DNA of 64,000 nt, from NCBI RefSeq assembly GCF_014596445.1, contig NZ_MECL01000261.1:62001-126000 (forward strand). Direction: 5' to 3'. Both the position numbers and the translations under genes were made by a program. Origin of the DNA: Streptomyces sp. CBMA29. Its GTDB lineage: Bacteria; Actinomycetota; Actinomycetes; Streptomycetales; Streptomycetaceae. Of the stretch, positions 25,854 to 34,009 are shown piece by piece (within the stretch, counting starts at the first letter, position 1; every line of letters starts with the position of its first letter). The notes beneath the pieces are model-generated. The model saw only the letters and a program-made list of their open reading frames with translations, did no database searches and had not been told where the DNA came from.

Positions 25854-26299
25854 GGGGTTTCCTCCTCCCGGTTCCGTCGAGCGGTCTTCGGCCGCGGCTG
25901 GCCGCCGGGCCGAACCGGGCCAACTATGCGGTGGTAAAGCGCTCGCGCACGTCTGCAACATGACGTAGGCGCGTATGTGGGAATTGACTAGATGTACTCG
26001 TCCACGACCGCCGGGTGACCCCTTTTTCGGCGTATACCCGCGTACGGCCGGGGACTTCACGGATTTCTGTTTGCGACAGATACGAGACCGCCGCCGGGGT
26101 GCGGCACGGGGAATCACGCCGGATTCCCGCCGCGTCCGGTGAGCGAACACCGTCTGCCACCAGGCGCCAAACCTTCACGTGGCCTTTCCGGAACGCCCGT
26201 ACCAGCCACGATGAAAATGGGCCGGTTTCCTTCCGCCCCCGATGGCAGCTTCTTCGCTTCGGCGTCGACACACCGCTGCCGGGTGCTCACACTGCGCAC
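25854..26299. other. Intergenic, 446 bases: divergent control region of the peptide cluster
   Basis: No further gene is supported. The region separates the peptide gene (leftward) from the LuxR-type regulator (rightward) and should hold both promoters. It has a perfect inverted repeat TCTGT-TTGCG-ACAGA (26066-26080) and AT-richer patches near 25930-26000 and 26060-26080. Clear -35/-10 pairs were not found. The regulator's ATG lacks an evident ribosome site. Confidence 0.5.
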
Positions 26300-29200
26300 A
26301 TGACCAAGTCAGCGCCCTTCGTCGGGCGGTACCCCGAGAAGCGCGCCGCCGTCGCCGCCTTTGACCGCGCGGCGGCCGGCCAGGCCCAACTCCTCCTCGT
26401 CACCGGCGAGGCGGGCCTGGGCAAGACCCGCCTCGTCCAAGAACTCGCCGCCCTCGTCACCACCGCCCCCCGCCACGCCCACCTCCGCAGCGGCGACTCC
26501 GTCCCCCTCACCGGCCCCACCCTCGCCTACGGCCCCTTCATCGCCGCCCTCCGCCCCCTCTTCGCCTCCGCCCCGCCCCCCGCCGGCTCTCCCCGCGAGC
26601 GCGAGCCCTCGCCGGATGGTGGCGCGCGGGGGGCGGGGCGCTTCGACGGTGCGGCGTACGCGGTCGGCGGGGGGCGGCCGGCTACGCGGCAGCGGGTGTT
26701 CGAGGGGGTGCTCGGGGTGCTGGGGGAGATGTCGGCGCGGACGACGCTGGTGCTGGTGCTGGAGGACCTGCACTGGGCGGACGCGTCGACGCGGGATCTG
26801 CTGGCGTTCTTGGCGGTGCGGCTGAGAAGACAGCCGGTGCTGATCGTGGGCACGGTGAGGGAGGAGGAGCTGACGGCTGACGCGCGGCGCTGGTTCGCGG
26901 AGTTGGGCCGATGTCCGAGGGTGACGCGGCTGCGGCTCAGCGGCCTGGCGGACGCGGAGGTCGCCGAGCTGGTGACCGCGCTGCTCCCGCCCGACACCGA
27001 CGCGGCGGACGTGGCCGCGGACGTGGCGGCGGCCGTCTCGGCGGCGGAGGGAAACCCGCTGTACGCACAGGAGTTGGCGCGGGCGGCCCGCCCCTGGCCG
27101 CCCGCGTCCATCGCGGAAGTGGTCCTCGCCCGCGTGAGCTGCGTGGACGCCGACGTGCGCGAGGTCATCGACCAGATATCCGTGACCGACGACGGCATGA
27201 CGCACGAACTCCTCGCCGCCACCGTCCCCTTACCCGAACGCACGCTCCTGGCCGCCGTGCGCCGGGCCGTCGAGCAGCGCCTGCTCACCTCCACCGAGGA
27301 CGGTTACGCCCTCCCGCACGGCCTGATCCGCCAGATCCTGTACGCCGACCTGCTCCCGGGCGAGCGCCGCCGCCTGCACCGCCGTTACGCGCACGCCCTC
27401 GCCGCCCGTACCGCCTCGGACCCCGCCCTCCTCGCCCGGCACTGGCACCTCGCCGACTGCCCCGCCCGCGCGGCCACTTCGGCCCTGACGGCCGCCCGCC
27501 TCGCCGTCAGCGCCCGCGCGTACCCCGAGGCCCACCGCCTCTACGCCCTCGCCGTCACCCTCTGCGACCACCTGCCCGAGGCCGCCGCCGCCTCCCTGTG
27601 GCCGGAGGCCGCCCGCGCGGCCAGTTACGCGGGCGAGCCCCAGTGCGCCACGGATTACGTCACGCGCGCACTGGCCCTGTCGGCGGGCGGCGGCCCGGCC
27701 ACCGTCAACACACCACGCCACGGCCCGCGTTCGGCCGAGGCGTACCGCGCCGACGGAAGCCACGCGGCAGCCGCCGCAAAGGCGCAGGCACCGGGGCAGG
27801 CACCGGCACAGGACCGGGCACACCGCGCCCTCACCCGCGCCCGGCTGCTCGAACGCCTCGGCGCCTACCGCCGCGAGGCCGGCGACCCCTGGGGCGCCAT
27901 CGCCGCGCTGGAGGAGGCGCGAGGGCTGCTGGCCACGGCGCCCGGGGCGGGCGGCGCGCTGGGGGCCAGAGTCCTGGCGGCGACGGCCGACATGCGCGTC
28001 CAGGTCGGCGACCCGGACGGCGCGCTGCCATTGGCGCAACGGGCCTTACGGACGGCCGAGCGCGTCGGCGCCCTCGCCGAGCACGCCCACGCCCTCACCA
28101 CCCTCGGCATCGTCCGCGCCCAGCGCGGCGACCTGGACGCGGGCCTCGAAGCCCTTTGCGCGGCACGCGACTTGGCCCGCCGCACGGACTCCGTCGAGGA
28201 TGTCCTGCGCGCGGCGAGCAACCACATGTACCTGCTCTGTACGGGGGGCCGCTTCGCGGAGGCGCGCGAAGTGGCCCTGGCCGGACGCCGCGCGGCCAGC
28301 GAACTCGGCGCGCCGCCCCCGCTCACCGCCGTCCTGGACTTCAACACGGCCGCGGTCCTCGTCGCCACTGGCCGCTGGCCGGAGGCCGACCAGCTCCTGG
28401 CCGAACTCGTCGGCCAGTCCACCGCCCACATCACCCGCTATCTGCACCTGCTCCAACTGGAGTTGGCCGTCGCCCGCGGCGACCGCCGCCGCACCGCGGA
28501 ACTGACCGCCGTACTCGCCGAAGCCCCCGACGACCCCCGCCTGCTCGGCCCCTGCCACGCCTGCCGGGCGGAACAGGCCCTGGACGCGGGGGAGTTGGCG
28601 ACCGCCGCCGACCACGTACTGCACGGCCTGGGAGCCGTCGGCGGCGGCGCCCTCGCCGAGGAGGAGATCCGGCTGCTCGCCGACGGGACCCGCCTCGCCG
28701 CCGAACTCGCCCTGCTGCCGGGCCCGGTACGCCCGCACGGCCTGCCCGCCGCCTGGGACACCTCCGCCGGGACATTCGCCGAGCGCGCCGCCGCCATCGC
28801 CGCCCGCCACGGCGGCGAACCCGTCGTCGCCGCCTTCGGCGCCCTCGCCGCGGCCGAGCACTCCCGCGCCGACGGCTCCGACGACCGCGCGACCTGGCGC
28901 CAGGTCGCCGACGCCTGGCGGGCCGCCGACCAGCCCTACCGCGAGGCGTACGCGCGCCTGCGCGAGGCCGGTACCGCGGTCCGCGCGGGCCGCCGCGAAC
29001 AGGCGGGCCGCGCCCTGGCCGCCTGCCTCGGCCTGGCCGAACCCCTGTCCGCGGAACCGCTGTTGCGCCTCGCCCACGAACTGGCCACCCGCGGCCGCCT
29101 CACCCGGCCGCCCGACCCCACGACCCGGTCCGTCGCCGCCCAGGCCCGCCTCGACCTCACCGAACGCGAAGCCCAGGTCCTCGCCCTGCTCTCCCGCGGC

Positions 29201-29359
29201 GAGAGCAACCGCCAGATCGCCCGCTCCCTCTACATCAGCGACCGCACCGTCGCCGTCCACGTCTCCCACATCCTGGAGAAGCTCGGCGTCCGCAACCGCA
29301 CAGAAGCCGCCCTGGTCTACGCGCGTACGGACCGCCCCCGCCCCGAGCCCGCTCCGTGA
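26300..29359 (+). CDS. Large ATP-binding LuxR-family regulator (LAL type) with two TTA codons
   Basis: The 1019-residue protein starts at ATG 26300 (MTKSAPFVGRYPEKRAAVAA). An ATPase domain follows with Walker A GEAGLGKT (36-43) and Walker B LVLVLEDLHWADAST. The middle ~500 residues are TPR-like helical repeats. The C-terminus is a LuxR helix-turn-helix (LTEREAQVLALLSRGESNRQ, then SDRTVAVHVSHILEKLGVRN). In-frame TTA codons at 27230-27232 (codon 311) and 28046-28048 (codon 583) make translation depend on the bldA leucyl-tRNA, linking expression to development. It is divergent from the candidate peptide operon and is its likely activator. No ribosome site is seen before the start, so a leaderless or weakly translated mRNA is possible. 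Confidence 0.9.
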   Translation: MTKSAPFVGRYPEKRAAVAAFDRAAAGQAQLLLVTGEAGLGKTRLVQELAALVTTAPRHAHLRSGDSVPLTGPTLAYGPFIAALRPLFASAPPPAGSPREREPSPDGGARGAGRFDGAAYAVGGGRPATRQRVFEGVLGVLGEMSARTTLVLVLEDLHWADASTRDLLAFLAVRLRRQPVLIVGTVREEELTADARRWFAELGRCPRVTRLRLSGLADAEVAELVTALLPPDTDAADVAADVAAAVSAAEGNPLYAQELARAARPWPPASIAEVVLARVSCVDADVREVIDQISVTDDGMTHELLAATVPLPERTLLAAVRRAVEQRLLTSTEDGYALPHGLIRQILYADLLPGERRRLHRRYAHALAARTASDPALLARHWHLADCPARAATSALTAARLAVSARAYPEAHRLYALAVTLCDHLPEAAAASLWPEAARAASYAGEPQCATDYVTRALALSAGGGPATVNTPRHGPRSAEAYRADGSHAAAAAKAQAPGQAPAQDRAHRALTRARLLERLGAYRREAGDPWGAIAALEEARGLLATAPGAGGALGARVLAATADMRVQVGDPDGALPLAQRALRTAERVGALAEHAHALTTLGIVRAQRGDLDAGLEALCAARDLARRTDSVEDVLRAASNHMYLLCTGGRFAEAREVALAGRRAASELGAPPPLTAVLDFNTAAVLVATGRWPEADQLLAELVGQSTAHITRYLHLLQLELAVARGDRRRTAELTAVLAEAPDDPRLLGPCHACRAEQALDAGELATAADHVLHGLGAVGGGALAEEEIRLLADGTRLAAELALLPGPVRPHGLPAAWDTSAGTFAERAAAIAARHGGEPVVAAFGALAAAEHSRADGSDDRATWRQVADAWRAADQPYREAYARLREAGTAVRAGRREQAGRALAACLGLAEPLSAEPLLRLAHELATRGRLTRPPDPTTRSVAAQARLDLTEREAQVLALLSRGESNRQIARSLYISDRTVAVHVSHILEKLGVRNRTEAALVYARTDRPRPEPAP

Positions 29360-29542
29360 TCCCCGCGCCGTAACCGCCGTCCCCGTAAACCCTCCTTCGC
29401 TCGATCGAGTCAAAAACCGGCGACACCGTCATGTCTGACGCATGTGCCAACGGCATCCCGACAAGATCGACAGCGGGCCGTCCCGGCTCGAAGAAGCGAC
29501 GGAGCCCGGCTGCGTTCCCGGCTCCGCGACGAAGGAGAACAC

Positions 29543-29896
29543 GTGATCTCGAAAGCCAAGAAGGTCATCGGCTCGATGACCATGGCGCTGGCCGCCGCCG
29601 CCGCGCTGACCGTCGCCGTGCCGAGCGGCCCCGCCTTCGCCATCGACCACGTCGAGTGCGTCGGCGGCGCGGACTACCTGAAGATCTACTCGCACCTCAA
29701 CGGCCGTGACAGCGTGGACTGTTACGCGAACTCGGGCCGTACCGACTTCGGCGGCTGGTGGGTCGACCGGATCGTCACGGGCAACAACGATCTCGTCTAC
29801 TACGACGTCAACGGCGACTCGGTGCGGATCAACCGCTGGACGGACATCTCGTTCCCGAACCGTCCCCCGCGCGTGAAGAGCATCCAGATCCTCTGA
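29543..29896 (+). CDS. Secreted beta/gamma-crystallin-like small protein
   Basis: The start is GTG 29543 behind GAAGGAG. The 117-residue precursor has a signal peptide (ISKAKKVIGSMTMALAAAAA ... FAI) and an ~85-residue mature domain. That domain has two Cys (VECVGG, VDCYANSG) and beta-rich segments (YLKIYSHLNG, DLVYYDVNGDSVRINRWTD, VKSIQIL). This is typical of the Streptomyces beta/gamma-crystallin or metalloproteinase-inhibitor-like extracellular proteins. Members bind calcium or inhibit proteases; which applies here is unknown. It is a single gene followed by a terminator hairpin. Confidence 0.75.
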   Translation: MISKAKKVIGSMTMALAAAAALTVAVPSGPAFAIDHVECVGGADYLKIYSHLNGRDSVDCYANSGRTDFGGWWVDRIVTGNNDLVYYDVNGDSVRINRWTDISFPNRPPRVKSIQIL

Positions 29897-29926
29897 GTCC
29901 GCGAGGCTCCGAGGGCCTGAACCGGC

Positions 29927-29952
29927 GGCCGGGCGACGTACGGCGCCCGGCC
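29927..29952. terminator. Bidirectional terminator hairpin
   Basis: GGCCGGGCG (29927-29935) and CGCCCGGCC (29944-29952) pair perfectly over nine bases around an 8-base loop, between two convergent genes. Confidence 0.7.
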
Positions 29953-29971
29953 GGGGTACCGGCTCCTCGGA

Positions 29972-30874
29972 TCAGCCCGCGCGGACGCCGTCCAGGATCG
30001 CCAACGCCCGCTCCAGCGACTGGTCCACGCCCACGTCGCTGTACATGGTGTCGACCATGACGTGACCGATGCCGGAACGTTCCCCGGCGGTCTTTATGGC
30101 CGTCACCACCTGCTCCGTGGACGTGCCCGCGTCGATGTTGACGCGCAGGACCGCGTCGATGTCCTGCGGGTCGCGGCCCGCCTTGCGCGCCCACTCGTCC
30201 ACCTGGGCGCGCTGCTGATTGATGCCGTCGAAGTCCACGAAGCTCGGCACCACGCACAACGGCAGCCAGCCGTCCGCGCGTTCGGCGACCCGGCCGAGCG
30301 CACGGCCGGTGTGCGCACCGAGGTACACGGGCGGCCGGGGCCGCCGCGCGGGCTTCAGCGGCGCGTGGTGCGGCGGAACCGTCACGTGCTGTCCGCTGTA
30401 CTCGGCCGGGTCCTTCGTCCAGATCGCCTCAAGCGCGTCCAGGAGTTCGTCCATCCTGGCCCCGCGCGTCGAGAAGTCCAGCCCGGCCGCCTCGTACTCC
30501 TCCGGCGACCAGCCCACCCCGAAGCCCGCCAGCAGACGTCCCCCGCTGATCAGGTCAACGGTCGTGAGTGACCTGGCCAGTTGGACCGGCGGGTAGAGCG
30601 GCGCCACCAGGACGTGGCTGCCGAGCAGGACGCGCTCGGTGGCGCTCGCGGCCACCCCCAGCAGCACGAACGGATCGGCCGCCGGGTTCAGCTCCGGGGG
30701 AATGGTGGTGCCCCGGCCGCCGTACCCCACCTTCGGGGTGACCGCGGCCAGATTCCGGTCCCCCACCCACAGGCTGGCTCCGCCCGCCGACTCGATCCCG
30801 CGCGCGAACTCCGCGGTCCGCGCGACCTCGAACGCCTGCTTGTTGAACTGCGGCAGTGCGAATCCGACCTTCAC
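29972..30874 (-). CDS. LLM-class F420-dependent oxidoreductase
   Basis: GTG 30872-30874 is taken as start because GAGGAGG lies five bases upstream; an ATG nine codons earlier has no such site. The 300-residue product begins MKVGFALPQF, the typical first strand of luciferase-like (LLM) barrels. It continues with SLTTVDLISGGRLLAGFGVGWSPEEYEAAG, diagnostic of F420-using LLM enzymes, and RPPVYLGAHTGRALGRVAERADGW. These enzymes move hydride between coenzyme F420 and varied substrates. The gene stands alone, so the substrate cannot be guessed. Confidence 0.88.
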   Translation of the reverse strand: MKVGFALPQFNKQAFEVARTAEFARGIESAGGASLWVGDRNLAAVTPKVGYGGRGTTIPPELNPAADPFVLLGVAASATERVLLGSHVLVAPLYPPVQLARSLTTVDLISGGRLLAGFGVGWSPEEYEAAGLDFSTRGARMDELLDALEAIWTKDPAEYSGQHVTVPPHHAPLKPARRPRPPVYLGAHTGRALGRVAERADGWLPLCVVPSFVDFDGINQQRAQVDEWARKAGRDPQDIDAVLRVNIDAGTSTEQVVTAIKTAGERSGIGHVMVDTMYSDVGVDQSLERALAILDGVRAG

Positions 30875-30950
30875 GACATCCTCCTCGACTCCGGCGCGCA
30901 CCGGCCGTCACCGGCCGGTCGACTTCCAGGAGTCGCCTACCCCGCCGGCC

Positions 30951-31196
30951 TCAGAGTTGGCCCGCGAACCTCAGGAAGTCCGCCCACTGGGCGGGGGAGA
31001 AGGCGAGTTGGGGCCCTTCCTTGTCCTTCGAGTCCCGCACGTGGACGGTGCTCGGGCAGGCCGAGACCTCTACGCAGTTGTCGCCCTCAGATCCGCTGTA
31101 GCTGGACTTGTGCCAGGAGGCCGCCACCTCGACGCAATCGCCCTGACTGCCGCTGCTGTAGCTGCTCTTGAACCAGGCCAGATCGGATGTGTTCAT
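30951..31196 (-). CDS. Small DUF397 protein with two repeats (BldB-like partner)
   Basis: The 81-residue protein carries two copies of the DUF397 motif: WFKSSYSSGSQGDCVEVA and WHKSSYSGSEGDNCVEVS, then the usual VHVRDSKDKEG and SPAQWADFLRF end. Its ATG overlaps the upstream regulator's stop as ATGA. Small acidic DUF397 proteins regularly accompany WhiJ-type XRE regulators in Streptomyces and modulate them, affecting development and secondary metabolism. The duplicated motif is slightly unusual because most members have one full copy. Confidence 0.92.
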   Translation of the reverse strand: MNTSDLAWFKSSYSSGSQGDCVEVAASWHKSSYSGSEGDNCVEVSACPSTVHVRDSKDKEGPQLAFSPAQWADFLRFAGQL

Positions 31197-32062
31197 AGGG
31201 CTCCTCGCATTCGCTCCAGCAGGCCCCGCGAGTCTTCGGGGGTCAGAGCCTGCGAGCGAAGTTTTGCATACCGCTGTTGGAGCTCGCTGATCTCCTTCAG
31301 GTCTCCGATGAGGCGGCCGTTCTTCTGCCCCTCGGAGTAGGCGTACCAGCGGTTCTTCGGCGTCTCCAGGAGAGCGAGCGGTCCGTCCAGGCCAGCGTGG
31401 ACGGGCCGTTGGAGCGGCATGATCTGCAACACGATGTTCCAGTGCGTCGCGGCGACATCCAGCAGATGCTCGAGCAACTCCCGCGTGACGTCCTCGCCGC
31501 CGGTATGCCTTTCGAGAACGGCCTGTTCGAGGATGAAGCTGAACGCGCATGGCCGATCGCGGTGGGTGGACAGCAGGGCCTGCCGCTCGAGCCGCGCTGT
31601 GACGCGCTCGGTGATGGCCTTCTCGCTGACCAGCGGTGGGACGCTCTCGAAGACAGCACGCGCGTATGCCGCCGTCTGCAACAGCCCAGGAACGATCCGG
31701 CAGTCGTATGTGTCGAGGCTGATCGCCGTCTTCTCCAGGCGCGCCCACTGGTGGAACCAGGCCGCGAGGCCGGGCTGCCGCCCGACATGGTCGAGCGCCT
31801 TGCGTAAAGCACCGGTGTTGCCGAGAACCGGCTCGGCGCGGTCCACGAAGTCGGCGTCGGGCATGCGTCGCCCCTGCTCGATGGAGGCGATCGTGTGCTT
31901 GGAGAAGCGCACCTGGTTGCCGAACTCCTCCCGGCTGAGGCGCGCGTGTTCCCTGAGGGCCTGGACAAACGCACCGAAGGTGCGCAAGCTGTCCGAGGTC
32001 TCGGGCTCGCTGCCGAACGTACCCATACCGTTGTCGTCCGCACCGTCCATGCCATCGGCCAT
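31193..32062 (-). CDS. XRE-family regulator with DUF5753 domain (WhiJ-like)
   Basis: ATG 32060-32062 is favoured by GGGAGG nine bases upstream; the frame stays open a further 13 codons. The 289-residue protein has an N-terminal helix-turn-helix (LREHARLSREEFGNQVRFSK, then HTIASIEQGRRMPDADFV). A DUF5753 domain follows, recognisable by YDCRIVPGLLQTAAYARAV, RLERQALL and FILEQAVLERHTGG. It is coupled to the DUF397 gene and divergent from an ATPase-type protein. This is the three-part module known from the whiJ locus, in which the XRE protein represses until relieved by its small partner. Confidence 0.92.
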   Translation of the reverse strand: MADGMDGADDNGMGTFGSEPETSDSLRTFGAFVQALREHARLSREEFGNQVRFSKHTIASIEQGRRMPDADFVDRAEPVLGNTGALRKALDHVGRQPGLAAWFHQWARLEKTAISLDTYDCRIVPGLLQTAAYARAVFESVPPLVSEKAITERVTARLERQALLSTHRDRPCAFSFILEQAVLERHTGGEDVTRELLEHLLDVAATHWNIVLQIMPLQRPVHAGLDGPLALLETPKNRWYAYSEGQKNGRLIGDLKEISELQQRYAKLRSQALTPEDSRGLLERMRGAL

Positions 32063-32222
32063 CCTCGGCCACCTCCCGCGCGCCCGCCCGTTTGACCACA
32101 TCGAGTCGGACCATGCTCACAGGGGGTGACGGGTACTGTCTACGTCTTGTGCGCGTACGCTGGCGCAGCGTACGCGGCGGGACCCTGGTGGGAGGGGCCG
32201 GGCCGGGGCCACATTGGGCGGT

Positions 32223-32687
32223 ATGACAGCACCAACGATGGACGAACTCCCCGTGACCGAACGTGAGTTCAGTCAGCGGTTCAGCGCCACGCGGCGCGGG
32301 GCCCGGCTGGCGCGGCACACGGCGTCGAACGAGCTTCACCTGTGGGGCGTCCCGCACGGCACAGAACTGGCCGAGACCGCTGCCCTGTTGGTGGCCGAGC
32401 TGGCGACCAACGCCGCCACCCACGGCCGCGTCGCCGGGCGCGACTTCGAACTCCGTATCCGCCTCACGGCGACCTTTCTCCGTATCGACGTCTCCGACGC
32501 CCGCGCCGAACGCCGCCCCCCGGCCCCCGGCCACCTCCGCCCCGCCTCCCCCCTCTCCGACTCCGGCCGGGGCCTCCTCCTGGTCGAAGCCCTCGCCACC
32601 CGCTGGTCCGTCCTCCCCCGCGACCCCGTCGGCAAGACGCTCCGCGCCGAACTCGACCTGCCCCTTCCCCCGGAAGCCGCCCCGTAG
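32223..32687 (+). CDS. ATP-binding HATPase_c protein (anti-sigma-factor-like)
   Basis: The 154-residue protein starts at ATG 32223 (MTAPTMDELPVTEREF). It has the GHKL fold pattern of stand-alone regulatory kinases: LVAELATNAATHGRVAGRDFEL is the N-box, RIDVSDARAERRPPAP the G1 region, and SDSGRGLLLVEALATRWSVL the G2 region. Such proteins bind partner regulators and often serve as anti-sigma factors. In whiJ-like clusters one such protein stands beside the XRE/DUF397 pair, as here, divergently. The LanC-like gene follows after only 24 bases and may be cotranscribed. Confidence 0.87.
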   Translation: MTAPTMDELPVTEREFSQRFSATRRGARLARHTASNELHLWGVPHGTELAETAALLVAELATNAATHGRVAGRDFELRIRLTATFLRIDVSDARAERRPPAPGHLRPASPLSDSGRGLLLVEALATRWSVLPRDPVGKTLRAELDLPLPPEAAP

Positions 32688-32711
32688 CGAGAGCGTGCCA
32701 AAGTGGGTGTT

Positions 32712-34001
32712 ATGACGGCTGACGCAACAGACGTAACAGCGGACGAGGTCGAGGAGTTGTCGGCGGAGGCGCTGCGCTGGCTGCTCGCGAACGCGCGGGA
32801 GGGCGAGGACGGCGGCCTCGCCTGGACCACCACGCCCTCGGACTACGAGCTGGACGCCTCGCTCTACAGCGGTACGGCCGGTGTGATCCCCGTACTCCTC
32901 GAAGCGCGGCGGCACTTCGGCGACGACCGGTACGGCGACGCGGCCGTGCGCGCCGCCCGCAGTGTGGCCGCAGCCGTCGACGGCTGGGACGGCTGCTCGC
33001 TGTACTTCGGCCTGACCGGCATGGCGTTCGCGCTGCGGGCCGTGCACGACGAGTTGGGGGCTCCGGAGGCCGGGGCAGCCGCCGCGCGGGCCATGGACCT
33101 GGTGCGCTCCCGTTTCGACGGGACGCGCTGGGGCGTGCTGTTCGAACTGCTCGGTGGCAACGCCGGTATCGGACTGGGCGCGTTGGCGGTGGGCGACGCC
33201 GATCTGGCCGTGCTCGCCGTGGAGCCGTATCTGCGGACGGCCGAGCGGACCCCGGCGGGCGTCCACTGGGAGGTGCGCACCGACGCGGCCCCGCGCCTGC
33301 ACCACCTCTCGCACGGCACGCTCGGCATCGTGTACGCGCTGGCCCGCGTCGGCTCGGCGACCGGCCGCACCGACCTGGTCGAGCTGGCGCGGGCGGGCGC
33401 CGCCGATGTCGTGGCGCGCGACGAGGACGGCCCGGACGGTTTCCTCGTGCCCCACTCCGACCCGCAGGACCGGCCCGAACTCATCGAGCGCTACAGCTAC
33501 GGCTGGTGTCACGGCCCGGCCGGTGACGCCCAGGTCTTCCGGCTGCTCCGGGACGTCCTCGACGAGCCCGCCGCCTGGCAGGCGCTCGCCGACCGCTGCT
33601 GGCACACCGTGACCCACTCCGGCCTGCCCCGCCGCCTGCGGCCCCGCTTCTGGGACAACAACGGCCGCTGCTGCGGCACCGCGGGCGTCCTCGCCCTCGC
33701 CTGCGACCGGCTGGCGGAACAGGGCGACCCCCCGGACTTCGCCCGCCTCCTCGTCGCCGACATCTCCTCCCGCGCCACCCGCGACCGCGACGGCGCCCGC
33801 TGGTCCAACATCGAGCACCGCGCCACCCCCAGCACCCTCGAACCCCACCCCGGCTGGGCCATGGGCACCGCCGGCATCGTCCCCGAACTCCTCCGCTTCA
33901 CCCGCCTCACCCGCACCCGCACCCGCACCCGCACCCGCACCCCCACCTCCGCCTACGCCCTCCCCTGGCCCGACCACCACCCCACCACCCCGGCCCGCTG
34001 A
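32712..34001 (+). CDS. Orphan LanC-like cyclase with three-cysteine zinc site
   Basis: The 429-residue protein has the alpha/alpha-barrel repeats of lanthionine cyclases: LYSGTAGVIPVLLEA, SLYFGLTGMAFALRAVHDE, LHHLSHGTLGIVYALARVG and WAMGTAGIVPELL. Zinc ligands are Cys266 (GWCHGPAG) and Cys320-Cys321 (GRCCGTAG). Most LanC proteins have Cys-His at the second site; Cys-Cys (the 'CCG' type) is known from some promiscuous LanM cyclases. His201 matches the catalytic His. No precursor, dehydratase or transporter is nearby, so it may act on a distant substrate or as a LanC-like GSH adduct enzyme. The tail is a Thr-Arg run from ACCCGC hexamers (33908-33940). It sits behind the ATPase gene. Confidence 0.85.
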   Translation: MTADATDVTADEVEELSAEALRWLLANAREGEDGGLAWTTTPSDYELDASLYSGTAGVIPVLLEARRHFGDDRYGDAAVRAARSVAAAVDGWDGCSLYFGLTGMAFALRAVHDELGAPEAGAAAARAMDLVRSRFDGTRWGVLFELLGGNAGIGLGALAVGDADLAVLAVEPYLRTAERTPAGVHWEVRTDAAPRLHHLSHGTLGIVYALARVGSATGRTDLVELARAGAADVVARDEDGPDGFLVPHSDPQDRPELIERYSYGWCHGPAGDAQVFRLLRDVLDEPAAWQALADRCWHTVTHSGLPRRLRPRFWDNNGRCCGTAGVLALACDRLAEQGDPPDFARLLVADISSRATRDRDGARWSNIEHRATPSTLEPHPGWAMGTAGIVPELLRFTRLTRTRTRTRTRTPTSAYALPWPDHHPTTPAR

Positions 34002-34009
34002 GGCGGGGA

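Noticed and set aside
22148..25963. A 1271-codon open frame on the plus strand across the peptide cluster
   Set aside because: It runs antisense to the TPR, protease and peptide genes, which all have recognisable motifs; its translation has no domain.
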